NCBI GenBank assembly: GCA_009760855.2
Contig: WPIO01000254.1
Coordinates: forward strand, 1-64,000
Direction: 5' to 3'
DNA from: Cristatella mucedo
Lineage: Eukaryota > Bryozoa > Phylactolaemata > Cristatellidae
DNA: 64,000 bases
Shown: positions 1-12,239 of the stretch, piece after piece
Position numbering within the stretch: the stretch's first letter is position 1
Layout of the letters: the number at the start of each line of letters is the position of its first letter
Made by a program: the position numbers and the translations under genes
The notes under the pieces: model-generated
Seen by the model: only the letters and a program-made list of their open reading frames with translations
What the model was told of the DNA's origin: nothing
Database searches by the model: none

Positions 1-230
1 AAGACGACACTGGGAATACAAAAGGAGCCGGTCTTCAGCATCTAGCCCTAGCCAACGAATTGGTTCTCAGCACCCGGGCCCCCAACGTTACCTCAAGGGC
101 ACTTTTCTTTTGTTAATACATAAGTCATGGATCTTGGTGATAGAAAAACCACTTAGGATTGCATTTAAATTACAATTGAGAAGTGAGTACAGACGTATGT
201 AACACGGCCGCCGGCTTGGTTGTACCCGGT
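1..230 (-). mobile_element. LINE family A, 5' region fragment
   Basis: By eye this stretch aligns with 43,500-43,760, the 5' part of the longest family A element. The shared landmark is cttttcttttgttaat, followed by the motif acataagtcatg here and gcatagttcatt there; a gccgccgg block then lies near the far end of both. No open frame is conserved. It is probably cut at the left by the window edge. Family assignment rests only on this within-window similarity. Confidence 0.45.
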
Positions 231-239
231 TCAAGCATT

Positions 240-720
240 TGTTTTTGTAAACGATTTTGTCGAGAAAGAACTACTTGTTGGAAGGGAATCCTGCAACCGA
301 TAAGAAACGCTGGTTGCGGTTAGCGTCAGGAGGCAAGAATTGATGACTAAACGGACCACAGAAGTTGTTATGACTGCAAAACAGCAACTCTTACTAGAAG
401 AGCAAAGTTTCTTGCCAGCTAAATGCTTGGTAGTTCCTATGAGTATCAGTTTCATTGTATCGTCGGTAAGTTTAGAGAAATTCAACAAAATCTAGAATCA
501 AGTGTCTGCATAGGCTCAGTTAAGCTATCGCTGCACCAGATTACGACAGTTTAGACTAAAATTACAGCTGAGTATGGTGGGCAAGGCGTTGAAATCTGAT
601 TCAATTAGTCTGAATCACTCTTGCTGGACCTATCATGTAATTAGAGAAAAGCAAAAGAACCCATGATGGAGCCTTGTGGAACTCGTCACGTGCGTGAGAC
701 CCGATACCCACATGATGTGC
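240..720 (-). mobile_element. L2/CR1-like LINE fragment, reverse-transcriptase palm region
   Basis: A minus-strand frame at 231-488 reads LNFSKLTDDTMKLILIGT, the post-catalytic segment of L2/CR1-like reverse transcriptases (compare NFPKLKDNKAELLLIG at about 44.8 kb). Near 655-695, the minus strand of gaacccatgatggagccttgtggaactc gives the degenerate GVPQGS..G..LF motif that precedes the YADD box. Frames are interrupted, so the copy is inactive. Family A or B cannot be decided. Confidence 0.5.
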
Positions 721-1317
721 ATTGAATATTACAATAAGAACAAAATTTGAATAACGACAAGGTATTTCCGGTCAGACTGGTCGTGGGTATCAACAGCTTA
801 TGTGTGATATTGTGATCATAGGTAACGAAGGTAAATATTGAATCCTGTAGGGCAGTGGCATTCCAATTTCCGTGCTGCCTATTTCATCTGCTACATCAAG
901 CCTTTTTTAAGTTCCGGACTGAATCGTGTAATCAGCAAGGCCAGACCAGACGAAAAAAATTGTCACAGGAGAAAACTTTGAGCGTTTTATTTCTTGGGCA
1001 ACATCATAAGGAGCTATCACGTTCTCAATCACGTGCAGCCATTTATTTGAAAAAAGATCAGAACATGTGTTAAAAAAATATGCATCAGCTTTGCAGGCAA
1101 GTTTCCGTTAGAAAAAAATTTTGAGTGCCAGAGTTAAGGCAGAATATTGGACTAGTATGCTTAGGTCAGTTACATGGCTACTAGAAATTGAATCAATTTT
1201 TAAATGAAAGTCGGTAGATAAGAGGTCACTTGCATGTTTAACTTTAATATAAATTTACCTTGAAAAGTGAGCAGTTCGACATAATGAGGAAAGTAGCAAG
1301 ATTTACTAGCATACAAT
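721..1317. other. No recognisable gene or repeat
   Basis: AT-rich sequence with a short open frame on the plus strand (855-1073) that has no recognisable motif, no signal peptide and no splice context. I see nothing supportable here. Confidence 0.4.
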
Positions 1318-1786
1318 TTATTCGTGTCCTCCCCACCAGGCTAAGCATCCCACCATCCGCTTTTAGGAATCTAACCATTTTATAACTCGTACAAATTTTA
1401 AATCCTTTGTAGACCGTGCATCAAGTTCCTATGCTCCCAAAGCCCGGAACTTACTCACGACTTGTGTCTTGACATTCCCGAATCGGACCACATTTCAAAA
1501 GGAACTAAAATGCACCTACTTAGCTCAGAATTTAGCACGTCTCTGCGATTAAGCCTTTACGTGCGTATGCATGATGCCACAGTGCATGCTGCGACTAGCT
1601 AATTTTTTCATACTGGCCCTGTGCATGTCGTGCTTAGGCATGCTATTCTTCATACTTGTTGAGCATTCAACCACTAACCCTTCGATCATGCTTCTCTTGC
1701 AGCAATTGTTAAGGGCCAAGAAATGGATAGGTTCTCAGAGGTTGTTATATAAAATGTGTACTTATTATTATTTATTATTGTTCCGT
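1318..1786 (+). mobile_element. LINE family A, decayed 3' end
   Basis: Contains the degenerate ORF2 C-terminal block (ccaggctaagcat..., tatgctcccaaagcccggaac, gaccacatttcaaaagg), then the 3' UTR words gcatgctgcgactagc and ctgtgcatgtcgtgc. It ends in gttctcagagg and an ATT-rich tail at 1761-1786. The same order is seen in better copies at 13.4, 32.0 and 57.6 kb. The copy is 5' truncated and heavily mutated. Confidence 0.65.
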
Positions 1787-2034
1787 TTGTAGCTAGTTCA
1801 GTCCAGGCACACATTCATGGTAGTGCAGTGTGGCCATTAACCGCATTCTAGTTATGTTGTACCAGACGTATTAATTATGCATGTCTATATTTATCTCAGA
1901 CTGTAGCTCCACAGAGCTACACAAACTACGTCGATCTGACGTAGAAACGTTTCGCAAAGTTTAATCACAGCCTTTGCGGGTTCAGATACGTATCTGGTAG
2001 CTACCAGACGACTTATTTTCATGCAACAAAAAGA

Positions 2035-3080
2035 AACTTGAAAGCTTAGATGAGTCTGGATAGCAGTTGAGGAAGTAAGCAGCGTGGGAGTAGCAGTTGG
2101 GCGCGGATGGTTAGCATGTGCTGCAGTTGGCAGCCGGAGAGAAGTTGTAATTGCCTAAGAATGGTTGAAGTGAGTTGCGCAGCTTAGGACCTGCAGAGAA
2201 AAAGGAGTTGTAGCCCAAATTCTTTCAGCGGAAGAGTGGAGCAGCTAATTTACTCTCCATGCAGGACCCGGGCCACAAGGAGGCTGTCACTGGTGCAGCA
2301 CTATATCTGAAGGGGCCGAGCCATGACGAGCATTGTGGGTCAGCATAATAACTTTCCTCTGTATCTTTGATAAACCAGCGTACATCTAAGCTCTTTCAGC
2401 AAACGAGACTCGAGGTAAAATCACTGGGATTTGTAAACTAGCTATGATAAATATGCATTGCCTTTTGCAGTGGCGCAGTTGCTTTCTTTTTAACGGAGCT
2501 ACCAAAATTACAAAATCAATCGAAGATGGGACTTAACTTTCGAGCACACTGATGGCCGCCAAACGGCATCTAATATTACTAAACTACAACCTTCCAGTGC
2601 AACCGCATTACTGAGATGTCTTATGGGCTGCAGTTCCTGCTGTTGCTGTTTATTTCCAGGAAATTTGCTGACATCCTGGATCGAATGCATGCAAGTCAAG
2701 TTTTAATTGAATCCGTTGCTGCAGAAGATTCCCAAGGTTTAAATAGCTAAATTATTTAGCACCGTCAGCATGCCAGTGATATCCTATTCTATGGCTCGGA
2801 GTCACTTCTCGCAGAGGTTGAATATAAATGGAGAACAGCGAGGAACCGAGCAAGTACCCTTTAGTTACTCAACAGGTTACTGATCTGGCGAATAAGACCT
2901 GACTCCGACGGAACACGGATTGAACGAGATCCCTAAAAGTACGATTTAAACCATGCCAGCGCCTTGTCTGGCAGACAGATCTTTGTTCTCAGACGTTTAA
3001 GTACGATATCATGGTCAATATCTCGCAGGCAGCTGATAGAAATAGCAGTGATAGGGAAGTGTCATTCCCTCCATCGTTAC
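2035..3080 (-). mobile_element. LINE family B, 5'-truncated copy
   Basis: Reading the minus strand, it holds RT thumb/C-terminal and 3' UTR segments matching 44.0-45.2 kb. Landmarks are taggacctgcagag, cagctaatttact, ctgtatctttgataaacc, and at the RT end accatgccagcgccttgtctgg. The very 3' tail is missing. Many stops break the frame. It is a dead copy of the ATTACA-tailed family. Confidence 0.65.
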
Positions 3081-6067
3081 TTCACATCATGTCATTGGTT
3101 AAATGGGTATAAGCAGTTTCCTTGAACTTTTTCCTATGTCAGTAGATGGAGATGCTATTTTGTTTCTGAAATGTGTGCTATCAAGCGTTAAGCGGTATTA
3201 TTTTCAAGAATCCTGACTGATTCATTTTCTAAATAGTTGTCTAAGCAAGCAATGCTAGTGGGTGTATTCCTTGGGTGAACGTAGACCATCGTTTATGTGG
3301 AGCAAACACATTAATCTGTGATCTTTGGTTTGGAATTCACCAGCCCTTATTTTAGGCTGAATTTTTCATAGTGCCGGGATGAATCGATAATTGTTAAAAT
3401 TAAAATTAAAAATGAGGTCTTGAACCACGATTGCAACACCACCTTGCCCATATCTATTAGGATAGTCTTATTCACCTGAAGCTTGAGTAGATAGCTAACA
3501 GTCAGCTAAGTGTGAATATCTGAGATGAAAAGGCTGTGAACAATGAAACGTGGCTGTTGACGAGGATTATTTACAGAGGTCAGTAGGTAGAAGAGTGTCA
3601 TAGCAGGATTAATGAAAGCAATGCTGACGATTAGCTTCAACATTGGCGACAGTCGAAAATAGGTAGTAAAATAAAAAAAGCATGAAGTACTTGAAAAGTG
3701 CTTCTCCAACGACCAAATCATATTTTAATCGGCACAATGCCACCTTTAGCGTATGTCAGATCGTATCTAGTACAGCACTTTGCCGTTAATACTGGGAGCT
3801 TCGGGAGATGCTTCATTTTTATCTGGTTTTCAGCTGCTTCAAAAATGCCGATTCGTCTGAAACAAACTGCAGAAAGGAGTTACCTTGATCAGCATTGCTT
3901 AGTGGTCATAGGAAGCAAAAAGCGGGCCAGTGACTGCAAATATTTTCTTGTGAGTCCTGGGAAGAAAATGATAGCAATATGTGATAAATTAATGTAGTTT
4001 TAAGGTAAAGGCGTGCATTGTCAGATGAACACAGATGAGCATGGTCACTCTCTTAAAAATACCGGCTCAGTCACCTAATTAAGTAGTAACAACGTAACCA
4101 AGCATCAGAAACTGATTGCGTTAACTCTGGAAAGTTTCCCTTCATCCGTGAGTGGTTACAACTTACATTGCTAGCGTACATGTGCGAACTCAGACACAGT
4201 TTCTCACTTGAATGAAGTTTACCAATAAGTAAACTATAATGCCACACTAATTCAAGAGAATGCGGCAGGCTAGGAGATATTTTTGCGTTGTTGATTACCC
4301 AACAAGCCTGCTTCATCAAAAAGATCAATGATTTTGCCATTAAGATTGTGGCTGCCTATTTAAGACAGCTTACTGCCTAAATTACTGAAATAAAGTTAGG
4401 AAAAGCATTCCAGACAAAAGGACGATACACGTATACCTAGCAGTTATAAATCTTAGCAGCCACATAAATTGAGGCTACCGCCTACCAACTCATTACGATA
4501 ACGGTCAGGTCTTAGCTCACCTGGTGGATAGTTCTCACTTATTTGTTGTGAATTGCTCCAGAAAAGCCAACCATTTAGTGAAGAAAACGCGAAACTTGGC
4601 GGTAGCAGGTGCTCTCTTTTAGAGACTTGTAATACTCAATCCCCAAGATCCTAAGCAAGGAAAGCTCTCACTTGCGTTGCTGCATGCGTTTTCGATTCAA
4701 GCGAAAGCGTAGCTACATTTTTGCTCATACTGTTCTTATAACTATAAAAAGTAATGATATTCGATTGATGGCTTATATTTTTTATTTACGTTCAATTACC
4801 TATGTGCAGAAATGGCCAGCAGCTAACAGCAGTAAACCTAAGATGCTTTGCCGGGAATTGAAGTAGTGGACCCAGCCTGCCGTTAATCCATTCAAGTTCC
4901 TGAGTTGCACCTGCACCGGCTCTTCTGGGTGTAACCGGCAATTGCAAGAATACTGGTAGCAATTTTGAAATTTATTATTGGAAAGGCGAATTGATATATT
5001 GACAATTGCTTACCCTGAGAGTCGTAGTAAGTGCTACTTAATCTTTCATTTTGTATTCAGATGATGTTCAAACAATTGGTATTGTAGCAACGTTTTAGTA
5101 TTGAGACCCTCCAATGAGGCAAACATGTCCTTAAACTTGTATAAGTCAGCAAAAGAGTAAGACTGGTTATGCCACACTGTATTTTCAGTTTAAAAACCAG
5201 TGTGCTACATTTTTATCTTTGCTTTTAAGGAGCAATATGGCATTGGCAATGCCGATTATAAGTTAAAGCTTGAATAAGCATTATCTACTCAACTTCAGTT
5301 AATTTTGCAGTATTTCAATTACTAATAAAGCAATGAAAATTTAAATGGTCATAATTCATTCATAGTATGCCCTCAGAGAACTAAGTCTTAATGTAAGCAC
5401 TTTTTATATGTCCTACAGAAAGCAAGCAATCTCATTGCCATACTTCCATAGCCCTGTCTACTAATTTTCAGAAGAAATTAAATTACCTGACCTTTGAATA
5501 TTTTGTTTTCTGTTGACCCACGGAATTTAAAAGTATTTTCAATTTTTTAAAGCACAGAACAAGCTAATCTGTTTAACAAGTTAGTCTCACCATAGTTGCT
5601 TCGGCAGGTGGGACATTCATTGGTATTGCAGACTGGACAAAATATGTGCGTAGGGCAATTTCGACTTTCAGCTTAGATTTCTTGGAAGTTAAACACAGTA
5701 TAATGCATTATAATGACATACGTTAGTTTCAATAGTACTTCCAGAAGTTTCTTTTTTGTGAACGGTGATTCACCAATGCAACGTTACTAGCCACATATGT
5801 CTGAGTGGACTTAGCTTGCCAATACCGGCCATCCTCCAAGAAGCACACCAATCATTTAAATAAAGGCTGATCTTCAGAGCCTTCTTTCTAATCAATCTAT
5901 CCCAACACTCGTGGGTTCATTCACTAGCTTCTCGAGATTGGTTACCCATAAAGTGCATTGACTTCCAAATTTAGTATTATTCCCTATCGTTTGCTTTTAC
6001 GTTAAACGCTGCTAAAAATAACATAAAGCTATTTACTTCATTATAATGCTACGTTGGTTTCTAAGCA
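3081..6067. other. Unassigned AT-rich region
   Basis: About 3 kb in which I recognise no gene, LINE or SINE. The longest plus-strand frame (3698-3997, 99 codons) has no domain-like motif and overlaps an equally long antisense frame, so I do not call it. Possible old repeats beyond visual recognition cannot be excluded. Confidence 0.4.
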
Positions 6068-6960
6068 TACTACTACTAATAATATTATTATTACACCTGA
6101 TTAATGGCCCTCAGATAAATCAATCTCTTTCTAGGTGATTTACACCTGCGACAAACGGAAACGTGATTAAATGGTGAGGAATATCATGATTGACAAGCAA
6201 AATGAAAACCATGGTTAGGGGTGACAAGCACATGGTCAGCATGCAAGCGTAGTTAGTGGCAGTATGCACAGTGTCAGCACGTATACGGACATGAAGGACG
6301 AATCCCAGGGACTCACTAAACGCTGGCCTAAATAGGTGTGTTTTTAAGATCTTTTTAAATGTGGTAAAGTTAGGGGATGTTTTGACACAATTCGGGAGGG
6401 AGTTACAGGTTTTTGGAGCATACGAACGACATGCACGGTCTTCAAGCGATTTGAGGTTGGTACGAGGTATTGGTAAACTGTTAGATACCGAAAAGTGGAT
6501 GGTACTATGCTTGGCCTGGCGAGGGATTAGATCAGAGAGATAAGCTGGAGCCGAAGAACGAAGTGACCCAAAGGTGAGCGACAAAACCTTAAAATTGATC
6601 TCTTGCTTGACTGGTAGCCATTGCAGGTCGGTGATAAGTGCTGTGAGTGATGTGATGTGGCAACTGCGCCGCTCACGACTGACAAGTCTAGCTGCAGAGT
6701 TCTGTAAAAGCATTAGGCCCCTGATTTCACATGCCAAAGGCCAGCGAGTAGTGAGTTACAGAATTTAAGACTTGATGTAACGAATGGATGGACCAACTTA
6801 GACGTGGTTTTCTTATCTAAACAAGCCAGAATTTAAGCACTTTTATGTAGCTGAGAGTAGGCTGACATGATTGTGGAGCTGATGAGGTCATCTAATGAAC
6901 GGCCACTTTGAAACATGACACCCAGATTTCGTGCAGATTGGACAGGTGATATACTGGCAG
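6068..6960 (-). mobile_element. LINE family A, 3' portion with long ORF2 C-terminus
   Basis: The minus strand carries a 205-codon frame (6737-6120) with the family C-terminal order: NSAARLVSRERRSCHIT, DLQWLPVKQEINFKVLSLTF, APAYLSDLIPRQAKHSTI, then YAPKTCNSLP and TFKKILKTHLF. This is the typical region after the RT thumb of L2-clade elements. The 3' end with ATT repeats lies at 6068-6095, and gcgttt-type tail words are seen. Upstream, 6,800-6,960 continues into degenerate RT. It is a 5'-truncated copy, unusually open for this window. Confidence 0.8.
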
Positions 6961-7116
6961 AGCCGATTGCGAACGTATCACGCCTACTTTAAGCATTTAT
7001 GTGAAACAATAATCTACTGCAGTCACAAGGGAAAAACATTTCACGATTCTTGCACAATTTTGAGAATCAATTACATTCATAGTGTTGTGCATACAAAGTT
7101 GTCTTCATTCTTTTCT

Positions 7117-7292
7117 TCACCCTTCACATTCAAGCCAGCGCCCTGGTTGCTCCACGTTTTTTAACCGGACCATGAGGCTTACATCTTTCAGAGGAGACCC
7201 TAATAGACGAATAAGCCTTTGCAGTTCGACCACAAGTTCATATGCACCCGAAACCCAGAACCTACTTTCAACTTCAATGACGATAGAACTAA
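7117..7292 (+). mobile_element. Possible tiny family A fragment
   Basis: The plus strand contains tcgaccacaagttcatatgc followed by acccgaaacccagaac. This resembles the ORF2 C-terminal SSYAPKAWNSL coding block of family A. It directly abuts a minus-strand family A 3' end. The match is short and uncertain. Confidence 0.3.
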
Positions 7293-7993
7293 CAGCAATA
7301 ATACAGCACATGATATAGCACCCTCAGAGAACTTAATCTCCTTCTAGGGAACTTTGAATTTGCTGCAAAGCAAGAAAGATCCAAGGATATAGCCTGCTTT
7401 GTAAACAACTCTGAAACATAGAGGTGACATGCAAAGGGTTAAGCTACATGAATGGTTAGTATCGGCATGTACAGCGTATGCATGCATAATCTCAGATAAT
7501 ACGATTGAAAGAGAATAGATACATACAGCGATAAATAGATGGATTTTTAGTTTTGCGTTTTATGTCGAATAGTCAGAAAATACCGCGACACCGGTCGGGC
7601 GTGAGTTCCATGCTTTGAGAGCATGCGAACTAAAGGCAAAGTCTCCAATAGATTTGAGATTTGCGTGATGTATGCTCGAGCAGTGAGATTCCAAACAGCA
7701 GGTGGTACAATGTTAAGCCTGTGCAAGGAGTAGATCTTACAGGTAGGCTACAGTCTGAGAATGCAAAAACCTAAAACTGAGTGAGAAATCCTTGAAATTA
7801 AAGCTTTTCTTGAATAGAAGCCACTGCTAGTTGGCGAGAAGTTGTATGAAATGGCAACTCGAAAGCTCACGACAGACGAGCCTAGTTGTAGATTTTTGCA
7901 CTAATAGTGAGTGAACAAGCTCTCAGGCTGTTAGACCAGCAAGCAGTGAGTTGAAGAAGCCAAGAACAGAGAATTTGACGCGCTTGATTGCTA

Positions 7994-8044
<51 letters not shown>

Positions 8045-8710
8045 CACATAGTAGTGACTGCCTAGATTATGCTTGTCTATCACATCGGCAAGAGGAAAAG
8101 TTTAAACCTTGAAAAGAACAAGACCGAGCACAGATCCTGAGTTTCCTCATGTTTTAGAGATTTGTAGGACGATCTCAGTTCATTCACGTCATCAGTCTGG
8201 AGTCTCCCGCTGACATATAACCAGAACCATTGCAGTGCAATCCCAGTGATGCCCTGGCGAGACGAGAGGCGCTCAAGACAAACTTAGTGATTGGTGGTGT
8301 AACAACCTGCCGAACATCAAGAAAAACAAGCTAAGTTACTCTACCCATGTCTGCATTCCTAAGTACTTTATCTTATATCCAAAGCAATGCTGACTCGTGG
8401 GAGTGATTACCTTTACAACCAGTGTGAAACGCACTTCCAAGGCTTAAAGGTTCAATCAAGAGTTTAGAAGGTCTGCGGCGACTAGTTCCACTCTCTTTGA
8501 TAGGAACGGTAAAATGGAGACTGGTCCATAGGTAATCCAGTTCTCTTTTTAAGTTGTTTCTTTGTTATTTGGTATCCTGAATAAATCTTTTTTGAAAGGT
8601 GCTGAGACAGGAACTGAGGCGGATGAATTTTATAATGCAAGTTATGCACGGTAGGAGAACGCCCGTGAATCGCAGAAGCAGGACAGTGGGAATGTGGTAG
8701 CTGCAATTAA
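7293..8710 (-). mobile_element. LINE family A copy spanning RT to 3' end
   Basis: The 3' end is at about 7,295-7,345 (ccctcagagaacttaatctc, the reverse complement of the tail stem-loop). The ORF2 C-terminus lies at 7.56-7.95 kb and RT core words at 8.06-8.40 kb (YADD-preceding and GSVLGP-type blocks). The region before the RT at 8.58-8.70 kb matches 42.0-42.1 kb. A CA microsatellite sits inside it. All frames are broken. Confidence 0.7.
7997..8044. repeat. (CA)n/(TA)n microsatellite
   Basis: A run of about 19 CA units is followed by five TA units. It lies within the degenerate family A LINE. Confidence 0.95.
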
Positions 8711-9290
8711 TGATACTAATAATAACTCACTTATTATGGAATACTCATGGAACTCAATATCTATCTCTGTGCTTTAAATTGGCTACGAAGGAAGCGCGAT
8801 TGTACGGTTAGTGGTAGCATGATCAATAAATAAAAAGAATTACATGGTAATCATGACATGCACACGGTCAGCAGGCAAGAGTGGTTAGTCGCAGCCTGCA
8901 GCGTCACCTCATATAAAGTGTGTAAATGTAAAATAAAAGAGACACACTACATGCCTTGTTAATTGGGTACGTTTTCAACTCCTTTTAAATTTGGTCGAGT
9001 CGGGGGACATCGTGACGCAAGTCGGGAGTAAGTTACAGGCTTTGGGAGCATACGAACTTAATGCACGGTCTCCAAAGGATTTGAGGTTTATACGAAGTAT
9101 AGGTTAACAGCTGGTTTTCAAAAAAGCACATGGTGCGATGATTAGCCTGGTGGAAGAGTACATTTGATTGGTTGGCTGGAGCTAAAAATGAAGGCAACTA
9201 GAAATAAGCGACAAAAAATTGAATCCGGTGCTTTGCTTGACTGGTATCTAGCACAGGTCGGCCAGAAGTGATGTGAGCTCGGCTCTAGAA
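8711..9290 (-). mobile_element. LINE family A, second 3' fragment abutting the previous copy
   Basis: Begins with an ATT-rich remnant (gatactaataataactcac at about 8,712) and then repeats the 3' UTR and ORF2 C-terminal blocks on the minus strand. Landmarks are ccatgacatgcacacggtcagcaggc-type sequence near 8,860 and tttgggagcatacgaac near 9,045. It is a separate insertion from the copy on its left. Confidence 0.6.
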
Positions 9291-10205
9291 TTCTCCGAGA
9301 GTTGCCGACTTGTATGTACCTTTCTTGGCATAAGACCCACCTTTAGCAGCAATAGACACAGACTCGGAAACATTTGAGCACAAACTAAAAATTTCCCTAG
9401 TTTCTGACAGTAGTAGTAAAGGCTTGTGTGCCACCGGTCGATTCGAAAGATTTCTATCACCCAAGAGTGATTATCAGAAGTCAACTCTAGAATGGGGTTT
9501 ACTAAGATTTACGTGCTGCAAGTTAAGATTAAACAAAAAGAACAGGCAATAGAATGTGTCACTCTAAGAAAAACAAAATTTCAATTGGGTTTCAAAAACT
9601 GCCTTACCGATAATTTCTAAAAAATTCAAATCAACAAAATGTCAGCCCCAAAAGAAATGTCTACTTTTACATTGCCTCTTTTTACCAGCCGATGCTGTTT
9701 GCAGAGCTCCGTCTAATTAATCGGTATTGGCGCTTTGTGTTTCATAGCTCATGACTCGATAAAGCAGTCTACAGAATCAATTGTATAGGCATATTTAACA
9801 GTTTTAACGTTTACCTGATAACGCCAAACTGTGTAAGATTAGTATAATCTATGCAAGCAATGATGACAAGTGTCCGGTTGAAAATAAAGCGTTATCGAGC
9901 TAGATATGCCAACTTAAAATAGAAAATATCAAATTGCATTACACATTATCTCATAGAAGTGAGAAGGAACCAGCAATACGCACCACGGGAAGCTTAAAAT
10001 CTCATTTGTGAATAATCCGATATAGTCTTTGTAAGAGTTTGATGAGTTTCTCTTGGCCATTAATTGGTTGAGCTTCGTGACCAGAATCCAACCATTGAAC
10101 GTTTTCTGGTTATTTCGCATCAAACGAGATAATTATTATTAGTCGGTGGAAAGTCAACTTTGCGGCATCGTCAGTGATTATTATTCTGTAAATTAAAGAA
10201 GCTTA
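9291..10205. other. No recognisable feature
   Basis: AT-rich DNA with two short minus-strand frames of 64-78 codons lacking motifs. I see nothing supportable. Confidence 0.4.
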
Positions 10206-10238
10206 CTCCAGATGACTTTCGTAAGAAGTCATCTGGAG
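10206..10238. repeat. Perfect 13-bp inverted repeat (hairpin)
   Basis: ctccagatgactt and its exact reverse complement aagtcatctggag are separated by a 7-base loop. It lies shortly before a family B LINE copy. It may be a relic of a transposon terminus or a cruciform-forming site. Confidence 0.8.
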
Positions 10239-10279
10239 CACGTTGGATTCATAAAGAGCAACTTCTCAAAATTTGTTGC

Positions 10280-11815
10280 TGTTGTTTCTGCTGACATTCT
10301 ATGCAGCGACGATGACGACAAAGCCATTACTTAATGCTACTAGATCGTTTAGAAAACCTTTGCACTATTGATCACGATATCCTACTTAAATGATTGAGAA
10401 CGACGGTAGATCACGCAGAGAAATCTCTAGCCGGGTTTAATTCTTACTTGTCTGATCGTTTTCAATGATTGTCATGTGGGGGTCAGGTATCATCCACAAA
10501 AGCTATCACCTGTGGAGTATCTCAAAGGTCCATCCTCTTTGCTTCTTTCCATTTTTACTCAACCTCTCAGAAAAGTGACTTTGGCTCTTGTCACAGGATA
10601 TCACTTCTATACTGACGAAACTCGGCTGTATCTGTCATTCTAATCGTCTAAATCTGCTGCAACAACTTAGAAACTGAATGATTACTTCTCGACATTCAGT
10701 CTGGGATATTTGAAAATTTATATGAACTAAATGACGATACAACTGAAATGCTTCTCCAAGGGAGGAATAAGAAGGTGGGGCTGAATTGGAGGGCTTCGTC
10801 TTCTAATAGGAAATCCTGTTTTGCGATAATCTCCAATCTCTCGGAAATTATGTGTCATCTTCCACAGCTGCCTTAAATTTAAAAGCTTATTTGAAGACCT
10901 TCTTCTGCAGCTAGCCGTCAAGTCCAATGAAGAACATACCATCTGATTAAACGGTTTCTCATGTAAAGTGACCGATAAGCTTTTATAGCTATCGCTACCA
11001 CTTGCATCAGTAATAAAGGGTCGACCACTGCAGGATTCAAACCCACGAGTTCGTTACTAAGGTCGTGAAAGCAACACCCTTACGTAGTGCGTTATCGCGG
11101 TTGAACACTGGCTCCCACAAGGGCTTGCAAAAAATTTAACTAGCTCTTCAGTTATGTCTCGGCTAGGTTATTTAAATTCTCTTTTCCTTGAATAACGAAG
11201 AAATTCACCAGGACAATGCAGCTGGCTAGGGATTCGGCAGCCAGGCTCATTGTCAAATCCGTTGGTTTTACCATGTGACCATGGCTACAGGAACTGGGCC
11301 AGCTGCCGGTTAATCAATGGATACCGAGCTAAGCTTTTATTGTGACTCACAAAGCCAGCCAATGCTGTGCTCTTCCACACCTAGATGAACTAGTGCATCT
11401 GTTTGACCAACTAGTGCCCTGAGGTCCCGTAAGAAAAATAAGTTAGCTATACCATTGCTCTAGTTTAGTCCATCGGTGACGGATGGTTTTGATTTTTGCG
11501 TCCTATACTGTGGAACTAACTCACTTCAACAATTTTAACGCAACGACAACTACTCTCCTCCAGCCGACTATGGCTCATCCTTTCCAGCGGTCCTGAGCTG
11601 CTACTTTCACGCTACTCACTACCTCAGCAGCCATCCTGACTCTGTGATACTTCTCACTTTCTCTCTGTTTCACGAAATAAAGTCTGTTGGCTACCGAATG
11701 CGTACCGAAAGTCGCTTATCCTATGAGTGCACTATACACAACTCTTCTACGTAACCCCTTCGTAGTCTCGGCGGCTTTTTAGAGTTACAGGTCGAGACAT
11801 TTTACATGGATACAT
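10280..11815 (+). mobile_element. LINE family B copy with RT remnant and 3' end
   Basis: Plus-strand RT remnants include TIDHDILL (the LSAAFDTIDH block), then FNSYLSDRFQ and a CGVSQRSIL-type block before 10,550. After that come the ORF2 C-terminus and a 3' UTR with ggtcctgagctgctactttc and a degenerate gagttacaggtcgagacattttac end near 11,780. An SINE is inserted in the minus orientation at 10,962-11,095. Many frameshifts are present and the copy is inactive. Confidence 0.65.
10962..11095 (-). mobile_element. tRNA-derived SINE (SINE family 1)
   Basis: On the minus strand, ggtttgaatcc (11,043-11,033) is a box-B-like pol III promoter element. It is preceded by gttgctttcacgacctt and followed by the family 1 body (gcaagtggtagcgatagc, then an AAGC stem). 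The same order is seen at 23.35, 28.54 and 29.6 kb. It interrupts the family B LINE and is therefore younger than it. Confidence 0.55.
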
Positions 11816-12239
11816 ACAAATATTTGCGTGGAGTACTTGGCGATATATTAAAAGTCCTAATACGACAATGATGATTATACTCAAAACTGGGGGAAGGCAT
11901 GGGTGACGATTTACTAATTTGCTGGTGTCTGTATGAAGTGCCACCTCATACTAGAAAATAAATGTTGCAGTGCTAGATGTTGACGACAATAATAACCTTA
12001 AAACTGTTTATACGTATTAGCCACGCCATGGAAGCGGCTTGAGCATTAAACACTAGGACCCACTTTGCTGTAGCCAGAAATACTGACAATGCTTTCCCTC
12101 AACCTCATCGTCAGCTGGTATCGATACAGTTGATGTATTGGAGCATAGCGCGAGCACAATCGTCTTGTTGTGCCTGATTTTGGCACGCCATAAACATGCC
12201 GAAAAATAATTGCTCCTTGTCCTCCAGAGTGGCTAATGG
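11816..12239. other. Spacer with no recognisable feature
   Basis: Unassigned sequence between two family B copies. The final part (12,180-12,240) may already belong to the next LINE copy. Confidence 0.35.

Noticed and set aside
3698-3997. 99-codon plus-strand frame
   Set aside because: No motif, no splice or promoter context, and an overlapping antisense frame; length is within chance for the window.
6361-6768. Plus-strand frames overlapping the family A C-terminus
   Set aside because: Shadows of the 205-codon minus-strand ORF2 C-terminal frame.
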